Below, one piece after another: positions 46,209 to 60,166 of a stretch of DNA of 64,000 nucleotides. This stretch comes from Nocardia colli (GTDB lineage Bacteria > Actinomycetota > Actinomycetes > Mycobacteriales > Mycobacteriaceae): positions 372,001 through 436,000 of the forward strand of contig NZ_VXLC01000001.1 in NCBI RefSeq assembly GCF_008704205.1. Reading direction: 5' to 3'. The notes beneath the pieces were generated by a model. It saw nothing but the letters and a program-made list of their open reading frames with translations. It was not told the origin of the DNA and ran no database searches. Position 1 is the stretch's first letter. Every line of letters begins with the position of its first letter. Position numbers and translations under genes: made by a program.

Positions 46209-47152
46209 CAGAGCGCACCTCCCATCGCCTGATCGATGCCTTCGCCGTGGTACTGCACGGCGCCGCCGGTCATCCGCATGAACGCCTCTTCCAGCGAAGC
46301 ACGTTGCGGCGCAAGCTCGAACAGGGTGATCTCGTTCGCGCCGGCCAGCTTGCCGACCGCGTCGCTGGGCACGCCGGCCACCACGAGCGCGGGGCCGTCG
46401 GTGCCGGTGCCGTCCTCACGGACGGTCATGCCGTTCGAGGTGAGCACGCTGCGCAACTGGTCGAGCTGCGGGCTGCGCACGCGCACCGACTGTTCGGAGG
46501 CGCGCTCGATGAATTCCTGTGTGGTGGTATCGGAGATGAGCTGGCCGCGACCGATCACCACGAGATGTTCGGCGGTCTGCGCCATTTCGGAGAGCAGGTG
46601 GCTGGAGACCAGCACGGTGCGCCCCTCGGTCGCCAGTCGCTGCATGAACCGGCGGATCCACAGGATGCCCTCCGGGTCCAGGCCGTTGACCGGCTCGTCG
46701 AACAGCAGCACCTGCGGGTCGCCGAGCAGCGCGCCGGCCAGGCCCAGCCGCTGGGACATGCCGAGGGAGAAGCCGCCCGCGGTCTTGCCCGCCACCTCGG
46801 ACAGGCCGACCAGCCGCAGCACCTCCTCCACCCGGGACTTGGCGATGTCGTTGGAGGCGGCCATCCACTCGAGATGGGCGCGCGCCGAACGATTCGGATG
46901 CACCCACTTGGCGTCGAGCAACGCACCGACGGTGCGCAGCGGATGGTCCAATTCGCGGTATGGCTTGCCCTGGATGAGTGCGGTGCCTGCGGTTGGCTTG
47001 TCCAGCCCCAGGATCATCCGCATCGTCGTCGACTTACCGGCTCCGTTCGGGCCCAGGAACCCCGTCACCTGTCCGGGTCGAACGGTGAAGGATAGATCCT
47101 GAACGGCGACGGTCTGCCCGTAGTGCTTGGTCAGCCCTCTCAGCTCGATCAT
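46208..47152 (-). CDS. ABC transporter ATP-binding protein
   Basis: 314 residues. Walker A GPNGAGKST, signature FSLGMSQRLG, Walker B VLLFDEPVNGLDP, and a C-terminal extension (VRVRSPQLDQLRSVLTSNG) of the type found in drug/bacteriocin exporters. It energises the ABC-2 permease encoded next. ATG at 47152 (MIELRGLTKHYG) begins exactly at the nucleotide-binding domain. Confidence 0.92.
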   Translation of the reverse strand: MIELRGLTKHYGQTVAVQDLSFTVRPGQVTGFLGPNGAGKSTTMRMILGLDKPTAGTALIQGKPYRELDHPLRTVGALLDAKWVHPNRSARAHLEWMAASNDIAKSRVEEVLRLVGLSEVAGKTAGGFSLGMSQRLGLAGALLGDPQVLLFDEPVNGLDPEGILWIRRFMQRLATEGRTVLVSSHLLSEMAQTAEHLVVIGRGQLISDTTTQEFIERASEQSVRVRSPQLDQLRSVLTSNGMTVREDGTGTDGPALVVAGVPSDAVGKLAGANEITLFELAPQRASLEEAFMRMTGGAVQYHGEGIDQAMGGAL

Positions 47153-47297
47153 GGTGACCAGCATTCCCGAAAATGCCGCGACGCGCGTCACTACAAAGTG
47201 TCGTGTTCGATCATCCTCAGGGATGACGGCTACCCCTACTACCCCGTGACGCCACCCTGATAGACGTCCTGAGCGGGACTTTTCGGGAACGACCGGC

Positions 47298-48269
<972 letters not shown>

Positions 48270-48273
<4 letters not shown>

Positions 48274-49367
48274 CGAACTCCTCCTGCGGATGACGAAGGG
48301 GACGGCTGGTGAGCCGTCGTGAAGCGTTGCGGGTCGGCGGGTTCCGCCTCGGGCAACGGTGTTCCGGCGAGCTGAGCGAGGACCGCGTCCACGGTGAGCG
48401 GCAGGGTCAGCATGCCGTTGCGGCCGTTGCCGGTGGCCGCGACGACCCGGTCGCTGAGCCTGCCGAGCAACGGCAGGTTGTCCGGGGTGCCCGGGCGCGA
48501 ACCCGCGCTCGCCTCGGCCAGCTCGTATTCGCCGATGCCGGGGAAGACGGCCTCGGCGTCGGCGATCAGGTCCCGGACGCCCGCGACGGTCACCGCGGTG
48601 TCGAAACCTGCCTCGTATTGGGTTGCGCCGACCACGATTCCGTCGGCGCGCGGGACCAGGTACATGGCCCGGCCGTGCACCCTGGCCCGCACCACACGCC
48701 GGGGCGCGGGGGTGACGCCGGGGCGGTGACGCAGGCGCAGGATCTCGCCCTTGATCGGCCGGACCGGCAGGTCGGGCCACAACCGGGCCGACGCCGCGCC
48801 GGCGGACAGGATGATCTGATCGTGGGTGAGCGTGTCCAGCGCGTCGACGGATTCGGCGCGGATCTGCACCCCGGCGGCGGTCGCGGCCTTGCGGAGCGCG
48901 GCGACCAAGCGTCGATTGTCGATCGCGGGTTCGGCGGGCGCGTGCAGTCCGGCGCGGACCGTGCGCGCGAGGTTCGGTTCCAGCGCGCGCACGCCCGCGC
49001 GATCGAGGATCTGGAGTTCGTGGCCGCGGCCACCGACCCACTCGGCGACCGTGCGCAGATCCGCGGCGTCGGCGGCGTCCAGCGCGACCGTCAGGGTCGC
49101 GTCCGCCACGAACACCGATTGGCCGGTGGCGGTCTCGACCCGGGCGGCGAACTCCGGCCAGCGGGCCAGCGCGGCCGCGCCGAACGCGAGCACCCGGTCC
49201 TCGCCCGGCCAGCCTTCGGACAGCGGAGCGAGCATGCCACCGGCCACCCACGAGGCGCCGGAGCCGACGGCGGGGTCGAACAGCGTGACCGACCAGCCCG
49301 CCTCGGCGGCCCGCCAGGCCACCCCGAGCCCGATGACGCCGCCACCCACGACGGCCAGCGTCCGCAT
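48270..49367 (-). CDS. thiO: Glycine oxidase ThiO
   Basis: 365 residues, FAD-dependent amine oxidase of the DAO family. N-terminal dinucleotide site [21 protein letters not shown]; substrate domain with [13 protein letters not shown] and [12 protein letters not shown]-terminal [15 protein letters not shown]. It oxidises glycine to the imine used by ThiG. First gene of the thiO-thiS-thiG operon; divergent from thiE with a 90-base gap in which I see no TPP riboswitch. Confidence 0.95.
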
Positions 49368-49456
49368 CCTCTTCCACCTGCCTCTGTCTCCGATGCGCGG
49401 CGTTCGCGTGGCGCCGCCGTTCGCTTCCCCACGGTAGCGCGGCTACGGTCGAAGAC

Positions 49457-50155
49457 GTGCAACCCTCCCACCCTGCCCGACCCGCATCGCCCCGGGAGCG
49501 CTTGGCCGCCGCTCGCCTCTATCTCTGTACCGACGCCAGACGGGACAAGGGCGATCTGGCCAAGTTCGCCGAAGCGGCCTTCGCGGGTGGGGTCGACATC
49601 ATCCAGCTCAGGGACAAGGGTTCGCCCGGCGAGGCGAAGTTCGGCCCGCTCGAGGCGCGCGCCGAGCTCGGCGCGCTGGCCGAGCTGAAGGCCGCCGCCC
49701 GCAGGCACGGCGCACTGGTCGCGGTGAACGACCGCGCGGATATCGCACTCGCCGCGGGCGCCGACGTGCTGCACCTCGGGCAGGGTGATCTGCCGCCCTG
49801 GTACGCGCGGCGCATCCTCGGCCAGGACGTGGTGATCGGGCGATCCACGCACAATCGCGCGCAGGCGGGGCTGGCCGCGATCGACGAACACATCGATTAC
49901 TTCTGCACCGGGCCGGTCTACGCGACCCCGACCAAGCCGGGCCGGCAGGCGGCCGGGCTCGAGCTGGTGCGTTCCACCTCCGACGCGCATCCGACCCGGC
50001 CGTGGTTCGCGATCGGCGGGATCGACGCGGACAACCTGCCGGACGTGCTCGCGGCCGGCGCCAACCGCATCGTCGTGGTGCGGGCGATCACCGAGGCGCG
50101 GGATCCAGAAGCCGCGGCGCGGCAACTCAAGACGGCGCTACTCGCCAACGGGTAA
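49457..50155 (+). CDS. thiE: Thiamine-phosphate synthase ThiE
   Basis: 232 residues, TIM barrel. It joins HMP-diphosphate and thiazole phosphate to thiamine phosphate. Motifs: [40 protein letters not shown] and [15 protein letters not shown] (diphosphate loop). GTG start. Divergent from thiO, convergent with the NUDIX gene, as in the M. tuberculosis cluster (Rv0414c). Confidence 0.96.
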   Translation: MQPSHPARPASPRERLAAARLYLCTDARRDKGDLAKFAEAAFAGGVDIIQLRDKGSPGEAKFGPLEARAELGALAELKAAARRHGALVAVNDRADIALAAGADVLHLGQGDLPPWYARRILGQDVVIGRSTHNRAQAGLAAIDEHIDYFCTGPVYATPTKPGRQAAGLELVRSTSDAHPTRPWFAIGGIDADNLPDVLAAGANRIVVVRAITEARDPEAAARQLKTALLANG

Positions 50156-50191
50156 CCGATGGCCGGGCATCCGATCAGGCGGACACCGAGG

Positions 50192-50878
50192 TCAGGACAG
50201 GACTTGGCCGCGGGTGAGCGAGACGACGGCCGTGCCGTTGTCCGCCGCCGGTTCGGTCTGCGGGGCGATCGCCTCCGGGCCGACGATGCGGGCGTAGCCG
50301 CCCGGTCCGTCGGGATCGGTATGCAGCCAGAAGAAGCCTTGATCGGCGAGGTCGACGGTTCGCGGCAGCGCGGCGGCGACGTCCCGATCCTCCGCGAGTT
50401 CGTCGAGACAGACCCGGGCGGGCGCGGCGCGCAACGCGGGCCAGGCGGCGGCGAAGCCCGGATGCAGCAGCCTGGCGTCGACCTCGGCCTCCGGAATCCA
50501 CGCGACCTCGGAGCTCTCCCGGTTCCGGACGGTCGGCAAGGTCAGCACGGCATCGGCGATCACGGTGGTGTAGGTCCAGCCGCTCGGCGCGGACGCGGTC
50601 ACCCGCTCACCGCGCACCCGGACGTCGGCGGGATCGATCCCCGCCTCCTCCCACGCCTCGCGCACCGCGGCGTGCACCGGGGTCTCGTGGCTGTCGCGGG
50701 CTCCGCCGGGCAGCGCCCAGGTGCCGCCCTGATGACTCCACGGCGCGCGATGCTGCATCAGGACGGCCGAGCCGCCGTCGGCGAGCGGCGCGCGCAGCAG
50801 CAGTCCGGCGGCGCCGAACCGGCCCCAACGCCGCAACCCACCGGGGTCGCGCGACCACCCGTCACCGTCACCACGCAT
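50192..50878 (-). CDS. mutT3: NUDIX hydrolase, MutT3-like
   Basis: 228 residues. The Nudix box is complete at about 59-81: GGARDSHETPVHAAVREAWE with the following EAGI (Gx5Ex7REUxEExGU). These enzymes hydrolyse nucleoside diphosphate derivatives, including oxidised nucleotides. Position between thiE and glnX equals mutT3 (Rv0413) of M. tuberculosis; assignment of the symbol rests on synteny and on the box. The C-terminal portion is family-specific. Confidence 0.85.
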   Translation of the reverse strand: MRGDGDGWSRDPGGLRRWGRFGAAGLLLRAPLADGGSAVLMQHRAPWSHQGGTWALPGGARDSHETPVHAAVREAWEEAGIDPADVRVRGERVTASAPSGWTYTTVIADAVLTLPTVRNRESSEVAWIPEAEVDARLLHPGFAAAWPALRAAPARVCLDELAEDRDVAAALPRTVDLADQGFFWLHTDPDGPGGYARIVGPEAIAPQTEPAADNGTAVVSLTRGQVLS

Positions 50879-51058
50879 CTGCTACCCATCCTCGATCTGC
50901 CGCCGCCGGGCCGCCTCCCGCTGCCAAGCAGGGGTATTTCACACGCCACGGCACCGCTACGACCACAATAAACTCCGCAACGACAGACACGGGGTGACCG
51001 TTTATCCGGTCGGTCCGTCGAGAAATCCGCGAATGCGGCCCAGACTGGGGAGGTGGAC

Positions 51059-52447
51059 ATGGCTCGGATCGAGCAGGCGACGGCGGTACTGCGGCCCTCG
51101 CCCACCGCCGAGCTCGCCGCGCGGGACAGTCCAGGCGCGCTGCGAGCCGCCTTCGTGCGCGAGCAGTTCGACCCGGCCCGGATGCGCCTGTTCGCCAGCT
51201 CCTCACCCGGCCGGCTGATCGCGATCGGACTGCTGCTCATCACGGTCTGTGTGGCCGCAGGCTGGGTGACCGGCGCGACCGTCGGCGACCGGCAGCAGAC
51301 CCTGAACGTGCTGCTCGACGACACCGAGCCGGACGCGTACTCCGCACATCGCCTCTACACCTCGCTGTCCATCGCGGACGCCGCGGCGAGCACCGCGTTC
51401 ATCTCCGGCGGCCTGGAGCCGCAGACGGTGCGCGATCGCTACAGCCAGGCGATCGGCGAGGCCGCCGCGGAACTGGTCGCGGAGACGGGCCGGGCCTCGG
51501 GCACCGCGCCCACCCGGACCGACAACACCGATACCCAGTTGCGCACCGGGATCGCCACCAGCCTGCCGGTGTACACCGGGGTGGTGGAGACGGCCCGGGC
51601 GAACAATCGCAGCGGATATCCGGTCGGCGCCGCCTATCTCAGCGAAGCGTCCAACCAGATGCAGACCGCCGTGCTGCCGATGGCCGAGGAACTACAGAAC
51701 CGGCGGCAGGCGGCGGTGACCGAGGCGCAGCGCAATCACGTCCGGCCGCCGTGGACCGCCATCGTGCTGGTGGTGCTCGCGCTGGTCGCGCTGGTGTGGG
51801 CGCAGTTCGATCTGGCCAAACGGTGGCGCCGGGTGCTCAATCCCGGGCTGCTGCTCGCGTCGGCGGCGGTGGTGATCCTGTTGACCTGGACGGTGATCGC
51901 GGGTGCGGTGTCGGCCACCTCGATGATCCATGGCCGCGACGACGGCGCGGTGCCCGCCTCCCGGCTCACCGAGAGCCGGATCCTGGCCCAGCAGGCCCGT
52001 TCGGCGGAAACGCTGAAGCTGGTCAGCCGGGACGCGACCGGCGACTTCGACCGGACCTACGACGCGAACATCGCCCGCCTCGCCGACCTGCTCGGCGGCT
52101 ACCCGAGTTCCGCGCCCGCCGCCGACGACGTGCGCAATGCCATTCCGGCACTGAGCCGTTGGCGGGTCGCGCACCAGCGGATGAACGACACGCTGGCCCG
52201 CGGTGACTTCAACGGCGCGGCGGCGGTGGCCACCGGACCGGGTGCGGCCGATGTCGCGGCGCAGGTGGAGGCACTGGACAAGGCACTGGAGCAGGGCATC
52301 GACAAGACACGGAATACATTGCGCGACAAGATTTCCCAGGCGGCTCAGGTGCTCGCCTTCATGGGCCCTGGCGCACTGGTGCTCGGCATCGTCGCCGCGG
52401 CCTGCGTCGGGCTGGGCCTGTGGCCCCGGCTGCGGGAGTACCGATGA
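51059..52447 (+). CDS. glnX: GlnX-type membrane sensor protein
   Basis: 462 residues. Predicted four transmembrane helices: one after about residue 50 (GRLIAIGLLLITVCVAAGW), two in the middle (PWTAIVLVVLALVALVW; LASAAVVILLTWTVIAG) and one near the C-terminus (ALVLGIVAAACVGLGLW), with two extracytoplasmic helical domains rich in Ala/Asp between them. GlnX, with GlnH and PknG, forms the amino-acid sensing pathway described in mycobacteria. ATG at 51059 with GGGGAGG seven bases upstream is preferred to the GTG at 51053. Overlaps glnH by four bases. Confidence 0.88.
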   Translation: MARIEQATAVLRPSPTAELAARDSPGALRAAFVREQFDPARMRLFASSSPGRLIAIGLLLITVCVAAGWVTGATVGDRQQTLNVLLDDTEPDAYSAHRLYTSLSIADAAASTAFISGGLEPQTVRDRYSQAIGEAAAELVAETGRASGTAPTRTDNTDTQLRTGIATSLPVYTGVVETARANNRSGYPVGAAYLSEASNQMQTAVLPMAEELQNRRQAAVTEAQRNHVRPPWTAIVLVVLALVALVWAQFDLAKRWRRVLNPGLLLASAAVVILLTWTVIAGAVSATSMIHGRDDGAVPASRLTESRILAQQARSAETLKLVSRDATGDFDRTYDANIARLADLLGGYPSSAPAADDVRNAIPALSRWRVAHQRMNDTLARGDFNGAAAVATGPGAADVAAQVEALDKALEQGIDKTRNTLRDKISQAAQVLAFMGPGALVLGIVAAACVGLGLWPRLREYR

Positions 52448-53412
52448 GGGCCGGGCACGGCCTGGTCGCCGTCGCGCTCGCCACCGTCGCGCTGGTGGGC
52501 GGCTGTACCAGCGGCGCGCCGACGTCCCTGCCGAGCAGCACGGCCAAGTACACCGAACCGCCGCTGCCCGCGAAAGTCATTCCGGTGCTGACGGATTCGC
52601 CGACGCCCACGGCCGCGCCCGCGCAGTGCGGCGATCCGACGGCGAGCCTGCGCCCGAGCACCGCCGGCGGGCCGACCATCGACGCGATCCGGGCCCGCGG
52701 CCGGCTGGTGGTCGGGCTGGACGCGGGCAGCAACCTGTTCAGCTTCCGCGATCCGACCTCCGGCGCCATCGTCGGCTTCGACCCGGACATCGCCAGGGAG
52801 GTCGCCCGCGACCTGCTCGGCAGCCCGGACCTGATCGAATATCGCACCCTCGGCTCGGCCGACCGGGAACGCGCGCTGCAGAACCGCGAAGTGGACATCG
52901 TGGTGAAGACCATGACGATCAATTGCGAACGGCGCCAGAAGGTTACGTTCTCCACCGTCTACCTGCGCTCGAACCAGCGGGTGCTGGCGATGAAGAACTC
53001 CGGGATCAACGGCATCGCCGATCTCGCGGGCAAGCGGGTGTGCATCGTGCGCGGCACCACCTCGCTGGACCACATGCGCCACGACCAGCCCGCCGCCACC
53101 ATTCTCACGGTGCCGACCTGGGCCGACTGCCTGGTCGTGTTGCAGCAGCGCCAGGTCGACGCGGCCAGCACCGACGACTCCATCCTGGCCGGGCTGGCCG
53201 CGCAGGACCCGTACACGCAGGTGGTCGGCGACAGCATCAGCGTCGAGCCGTACGGCATCGGCATCCCCAAGGGCGACGACGATCTGGTGCGCTTCGTGAA
53301 CAGCACCCTGGAGCGCGTGCGCAACGACGGCACCTGGGATCGCATCTATCGCCAGTGGCTGTCCGTGCTCGGCCCGTCCCCCGGTCCGCCCGCCCCGAGT
53401 TATACGGACTGA
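52444..53412 (+). CDS. glnH: GlnH, glutamate/aspartate-binding lipoprotein
   Basis: 322 residues. A lipoprotein signal (VALATVALVGGC; lipidated Cys21) is followed by a proline-rich tether and a class III solute-binding domain (RGRLVVGLDAGSNLFSF; IVGFDPDIAREVARDLL; VDIVVKTMTIN). In mycobacteria GlnH binds Asp/Glu on the outside and signals through GlnX to PknG rather than to an ABC permease; none is present here. The pknG start is six bases after its stop. Confidence 0.93.
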   Translation: MRAGHGLVAVALATVALVGGCTSGAPTSLPSSTAKYTEPPLPAKVIPVLTDSPTPTAAPAQCGDPTASLRPSTAGGPTIDAIRARGRLVVGLDAGSNLFSFRDPTSGAIVGFDPDIAREVARDLLGSPDLIEYRTLGSADRERALQNREVDIVVKTMTINCERRQKVTFSTVYLRSNQRVLAMKNSGINGIADLAGKRVCIVRGTTSLDHMRHDQPAATILTVPTWADCLVVLQQRQVDAASTDDSILAGLAAQDPYTQVVGDSISVEPYGIGIPKGDDDLVRFVNSTLERVRNDGTWDRIYRQWLSVLGPSPGPPAPSYTD

Positions 53413-55890
<2,478 letters not shown>

Positions 55891-56094
55891 ACCGCTCACG
55901 AAATCCTCACGATGGGTTCGGCAGAATCTCTCTCGGATCAGGTTCGCGCAGTCACACCGAGACCCCGCACCGGACCACCGCAGGCCCCGGGACAGCGATG
56001 CCCTCGCCGGTCCCGAGGTAGGTCACCGGACTGCCCTCCGGAAGCCATGCGGCGAGCGGGACCATCCGGTGCGCCTGCTATAGCGGCGGATCCG

Positions 56095-56123
56095 GCCCGG
56101 TCGGCTTTCCCTCCCGACCGGGC
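56095..56123. terminator. Terminator between convergent pknG and ackA
   Basis: GCCCGGTCGG pairs with CCGACCGGGC around a 9-base loop, followed by TTC. The 291-base gap between the two stops holds nothing else recognisable. Confidence 0.65.
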
Positions 56124-56181
56124 TTCTCCCGCCTCTCCGCGAAGTCAGGCCAGTTCCAGGTTCGACGAGATCTGTTGCCGA

Positions 56182-57390
56182 CTAGACGGTTTCGGCTACT
56201 CGGTGGGCGGCGCGGGCGATCGCCAGTTCTTCGTTCGTGGGGACGACCAGCACCGCCACCTCCGCGTCCGGCGGCGAAATGCGGCGGGCAACACGGGATT
56301 TCGCGGTGTTGGCGGCGGGATCCACCTCGATGCCGAAGCGGGACAGGCCGGCCAGCGCATCGGCGCGGACCTGCGGGCTGTTCTCGCCGACGCCCGCGGT
56401 GAAGGTGATGGCGTCGACGCCGCCCAGGTCGATCAGGTAGGCGCCGAGGTAGCGGCGCAGGCGGTGGATGTAAACGTCGTAGGCGAGTTTCGCTGCGGCG
56501 TCGCCCTTTTCGATGAGGCCCTGGAGCTCGCGGAAGTCGTTGACGCCGGACAGACCCTTGATGCCGGAGTCGCGGTTCAGCAGCTTGTCGATCTGGTCGA
56601 TGTCGAGATGGGCCGAACGCACGAGATGCGCGATGATGCCGGGGTCGAGGTCGCCGGACCGGGTGCCCATCACCAAGCCCTCCAAGGGGGTCAGGCCCAT
56701 GGTGGTGTCGGTCGGAGACCCGCCGCGGATCGCGGAGGCCGAGGCGCCGTTACCCAGGTGGAAGACAATCTGATTCAGGTCGGCCGGATCGCGGCCGAGG
56801 AACTCGGCGACCTGACCGGACACGTACTCATGCGACGTGCCATGGAACCCGTACTTCCGAATTCCATGTGCGGCAGCGACTTTCGCATCGATGGCGTAGG
56901 TCTTGGCGGCATCGGGCAGCCCGTGGAAGAACGCGGTGTCGAACACCGCGACCTGCGGCACGTCCGGCAGCAGCTCGCGCGCGCTCTCGATACCTGCGAC
57001 GTTCGCCGGATTATGCAGCGGGGCAAGCGAAGACAGTTCGCTGATGGCCGCGACGACCGCGTCATCGATCAACGTAGGCCGATAGAACACCTCACCGCCG
57101 TGCACCACCCGATGCCCGACCGCACGAACCCCAGCTTCGGCCAAGTCGTGCCCGGTCTCGGCGAACATGTCGAAGATCAGCCGCAGCCCGGCGGTGTGAT
57201 CGGCGACGGCGCCGCGCCGCTCGGTGGTCGCGCCGTCGGCCTGATGCTCGATCCCGGCGTTGTGCTCGCCGATCCGGTCGACCATGCCGGACGCGGTCAC
57301 CGCGCCCGACTCCGGGTCCAGCAGCTGGTATTTGATCGACGACGAGCCGGAATTGATCACCAGCACCAGGTCGTCGGCAGCCTCGGTCAT
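56182..57390 (-). CDS. ackA: Acetate kinase AckA
   Basis: 402 residues. It interconverts acetyl phosphate and acetate with ADP/ATP in the cytosol. Motifs: [16 protein letters not shown] at the N-terminus, [21 protein letters not shown] and [14 protein letters not shown], with a C-terminal [15 protein letters not shown]. It follows pta on the same strand with a 101-base gap, and the pair makes the acetyl-CoA to acetate route. Same order as Rv0408-Rv0409. Confidence 0.97.
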   Translation of the reverse strand: MTEAADDLVLVINSGSSSIKYQLLDPESGAVTASGMVDRIGEHNAGIEHQADGATTERRGAVADHTAGLRLIFDMFAETGHDLAEAGVRAVGHRVVHGGEVFYRPTLIDDAVVAAISELSSLAPLHNPANVAGIESARELLPDVPQVAVFDTAFFHGLPDAAKTYAIDAKVAAAHGIRKYGFHGTSHEYVSGQVAEFLGRDPADLNQIVFHLGNGASASAIRGGSPTDTTMGLTPLEGLVMGTRSGDLDPGIIAHLVRSAHLDIDQIDKLLNRDSGIKGLSGVNDFRELQGLIEKGDAAAKLAYDVYIHRLRRYLGAYLIDLGGVDAITFTAGVGENSPQVRADALAGLSRFGIEVDPAANTAKSRVARRISPPDAEVAVLVVPTNEELAIARAAHRVAETV

Positions 57391-57491
57391 CGCGCCTCCC
57401 GTGTTCGGCGGTGTTCCCGCACTCCCTCAGCAACCACGCGCGCGGACCACCTGTTCCGCGGCGCGAACCGGCTGTGTCGCGATAGACACCA

Positions 57492-59564
57492 TCACTCGCC
57501 CTGCGCCTGGATCGCGGTGATCGCCACGGTGTTGACGATGTCGGCGACCAGCGCGCCGCGGGACAGATCGTTGACCGGCTTGCGCAGACCCTGCAACACC
57601 GGGCCGATGGCGATCGCGCCGGCGCTGCGCTGCACCGCCTTGTAGGTGTTGTTGCCGGTATTGAGATCGGGGAACACGAATACCGTTGCCTTACCGGCCA
57701 CTTCGGAATCGGGCAGCTTGGTGGTGGCGACGGTCGGCTCGATCGCCGCGTCGTACTGGATCGGGCCCTCCACCGGCAGCTGCGGCGCCCGCTCGCGGAC
57801 CAGCTTGGTCGCCACCCGCACCTTGTCCACGTCCGCGCCGCTGCCGGACTCGCCGGTCGAGTAGGACAGCATGGCGATCCGCGGCTCGATGCCGAACCGG
57901 GCCGCGGTGGCCGCCGAGGAGATGGCGATGTCGGCCAGCTGCTCCGATGTCGGATCGGGCACCACCGCGCAGTCGCCATAGGCCAGCACCCGGTCGGCCA
58001 GGCACATCAGGAACACGCTGGACACGGTGGAGACGCCGGGCACCGTCTTGATGATCTCGAACGACGGCCGGATGGTGTGCGCCGTGGTGTGCGCGGCGCC
58101 CGACACCATGCCGTCGGCGATCCCCTTGTAGACCATCATCGTGCCGAAATACGAGATGTCGGCCATGGTTTCGCGGGCACGCTCGACGGTCATCCCCTTG
58201 TGCTTGCGCATCTCGGTGTATTCCTTGGCGAAATCGTCGAGGTGGCCGGAGGTTTGGGGATCGAGCACCTGCGCGGCGGAGATGTCGACGCCGAGTTCGG
58301 CGGCGCGGGCTCGGATCGACTGCTCGTCGCCGAGGATGACCAGGTCGGCGATCTTGCGTTGCAGCACCCGCCCGGCCGCGCGCAGGATGCGGTCGTCGTC
58401 GCCCTCGGGCAGCACGATGCGCTTGCGGTCGCCCCTGGCGCGTTCGATGAGCTGGTACTCGAACATCTGCGGGGTGACCACGCTGGTCAGCGGAACCTCG
58501 ATGCGGCGCAACAACTCTGCCGCGTCGACGTGCTCCTCCATCAGCGCGAGGGCGGTGTCGACCTTGCGCGGGCTGCCGGCCGACATGCGGCCGCGGGTGC
58601 GGTAGGCGGCGCTCGCGGTGTCGTAGGTGCCGAGCTCGGTGGTGAGGATCGGCAGCTTCGGCTTCAACCCGCTCATCAGCCGCGCCACCGCGGGATGGGG
58701 CAGCATGCCGCCGTTCATGATGATCCCGGACAGCGACGGAAAGCCTTCTGCCTCATGCGCGTTCACCACGCTGAGCAGCACGTCGGAGCGGTCGCCGGGC
58801 GCGATCACCACGACGCCGTCGACCAGCCGCTCCAGAATGTGCTCGGCGGTCATGCCGCCGACCATGATCTTCAGCGCCTCGCGTTGCAGCAATTCCTGGT
58901 CGCCGCTGTACATTTCGCCGTCGATGGCGCTACAGAGTTCGGCCATGGTCGGCGAGATAAGCAGCGGCACCTCCGGCAGCGTCCAGGTCGGCACCTGGAA
59001 GGCCCGCAACGTGGCGGAGACGTCGTCGATGTGGTCCGGGTCGCAGCGGTTGGCGATGATCGCGACCAGTTGCGCGTGTTCGAGGACCAGCTCGCTCTCA
59101 CACAGCTCGGCCAGGTGCTTCACCTCGGCGGGCGTGCGGCCAGAGCCGCGCACCACGAGCAGCACGGGGGCGCCGAGATTCACCGCGATCCGGGCGTTGA
59201 AACGCAGCTCACTGGGGCTGGCGACATCGGTGTAATCGCTGCCGACCACCACCACCGCGTCGCACACCTTCGCCACCTCGTGGAAGCGCATCACGATCTC
59301 GCTGATCGCGGCGTCCGGGTCGGCGTGCACCTGCTCGTAGGTGACGCCGGTGGCCTGCGCGTAGTCGATGTCGGCGGTGCTGTGCTCGAGCAGCAGCTCG
59401 AGGATGTAGTCGGGTTCGGTGGTCGACCGGGTGATCGGCCGGAACACGCCGACCCGCGCGGTGGTCGCGCACAGCATCTGCAACACCCCGAGGGCCACCG
59501 TCGACTTCCCGGTGTCGCCTTCGGGCGAGGCGATGTAGACGGTGGACGGAGCGTGATCGGCCAT
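57492..59564 (-). CDS. pta: Phosphate acetyltransferase Pta, long form
   Basis: 690 residues, the same length as known for M. tuberculosis. N-terminal BioD-like P-loop domain (YIASPEGDTGKSTVALG), central DRTGG domain, C-terminal phosphotransacetylase (RKRIVLPEGDDDRILRAA; FLMCLADRVLAYGDCAVVPD; MLSYSTGESGSGADVDK). It converts acetyl-CoA and phosphate to acetyl phosphate. ATG at 59564 chosen because the P-loop domain starts there. Confidence 0.97.
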   Translation of the reverse strand: MADHAPSTVYIASPEGDTGKSTVALGVLQMLCATTARVGVFRPITRSTTEPDYILELLLEHSTADIDYAQATGVTYEQVHADPDAAISEIVMRFHEVAKVCDAVVVVGSDYTDVASPSELRFNARIAVNLGAPVLLVVRGSGRTPAEVKHLAELCESELVLEHAQLVAIIANRCDPDHIDDVSATLRAFQVPTWTLPEVPLLISPTMAELCSAIDGEMYSGDQELLQREALKIMVGGMTAEHILERLVDGVVVIAPGDRSDVLLSVVNAHEAEGFPSLSGIIMNGGMLPHPAVARLMSGLKPKLPILTTELGTYDTASAAYRTRGRMSAGSPRKVDTALALMEEHVDAAELLRRIEVPLTSVVTPQMFEYQLIERARGDRKRIVLPEGDDDRILRAAGRVLQRKIADLVILGDEQSIRARAAELGVDISAAQVLDPQTSGHLDDFAKEYTEMRKHKGMTVERARETMADISYFGTMMVYKGIADGMVSGAAHTTAHTIRPSFEIIKTVPGVSTVSSVFLMCLADRVLAYGDCAVVPDPTSEQLADIAISSAATAARFGIEPRIAMLSYSTGESGSGADVDKVRVATKLVRERAPQLPVEGPIQYDAAIEPTVATTKLPDSEVAGKATVFVFPDLNTGNNTYKAVQRSAGAIAIGPVLQGLRKPVNDLSRGALVADIVNTVAITAIQAQGE

Positions 59565-59658
59565 GTCCGAAAGCTTAGTGAATAAGCGGCTAACCGGGCT
59601 GCTCCGCGAGACGGTCGTCACCAGCTGTTCGGAAACGTCCGGCCGCTATAGTCCGGGC

Positions 59659-60165
59659 ATGGCTGAGCAGTTTCCGAACCGGCAGTGGGGTTCGCGCACC
59701 AACGCACTGTCCCGACTGGCAAACAAGTTCGCGGCGACCAAGCCCGGTTCCTGGTTCATCCGCAAGATCACCCCGCTGGATCGCGCCGTGCTCGAACGCA
59801 CCGATGCCAAGTACACGGTGCTCGGTCCGATCGGCGCCCCGGTGATCCTGCTGACCACCATCGGCCGCAAGTCCGGTCAGCCGCGCACCCAGCCGCTGCT
59901 CTGCGTGCACGACGGCGATGTCCTGTATGTGATCGGCAGCAACTTCGGCCAGGAGCGCCACCCGGCTTGGACCGCCAACCTGCTCGCCACCCCGGCCGCG
60001 ACGGTCGCCATCGCGGGCCATCGGCTCCCGGTACGGGCCAGTCTGGTCGACGCCGACGCCAAGGACACGATCTTCGCCCGCTTCGTGGAGCTCACCGGCG
60101 CCTACGCCGCTTACAAGAATCGCACCACCCGCGACCTGCGCATCTTCGCCCTGCACCGGGCGTAA
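59659..60165 (+). CDS. F420H2-dependent deazaflavin oxidoreductase (Ddn/DUF385 family)
   Basis: 168 residues. The split-barrel flavin-type fold of the deazaflavin-dependent nitroreductase family: YTVLGPIGAPVILLTTIGRKSGQPRTQPLLCV, GSNFGQERHPAWTANLLATP and the C-terminal GAYAAYKNRTTRDLRIF. Such enzymes transfer hydride from F420H2 to quinones, nitro compounds or other acceptors at the membrane. The F420-reducing enzyme Fgd is encoded about 2.7 kb away. Divergent from pta. Confidence 0.88.
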   Translation: MAEQFPNRQWGSRTNALSRLANKFAATKPGSWFIRKITPLDRAVLERTDAKYTVLGPIGAPVILLTTIGRKSGQPRTQPLLCVHDGDVLYVIGSNFGQERHPAWTANLLATPAATVAIAGHRLPVRASLVDADAKDTIFARFVELTGAYAAYKNRTTRDLRIFALHRA

Positions 60166-60166
60166 T

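Noticed and set aside
49368..49456. Possible TPP riboswitch between thiO and thiE
   Set aside because: The CTGAGA and ACCTGA core elements are absent on both strands.
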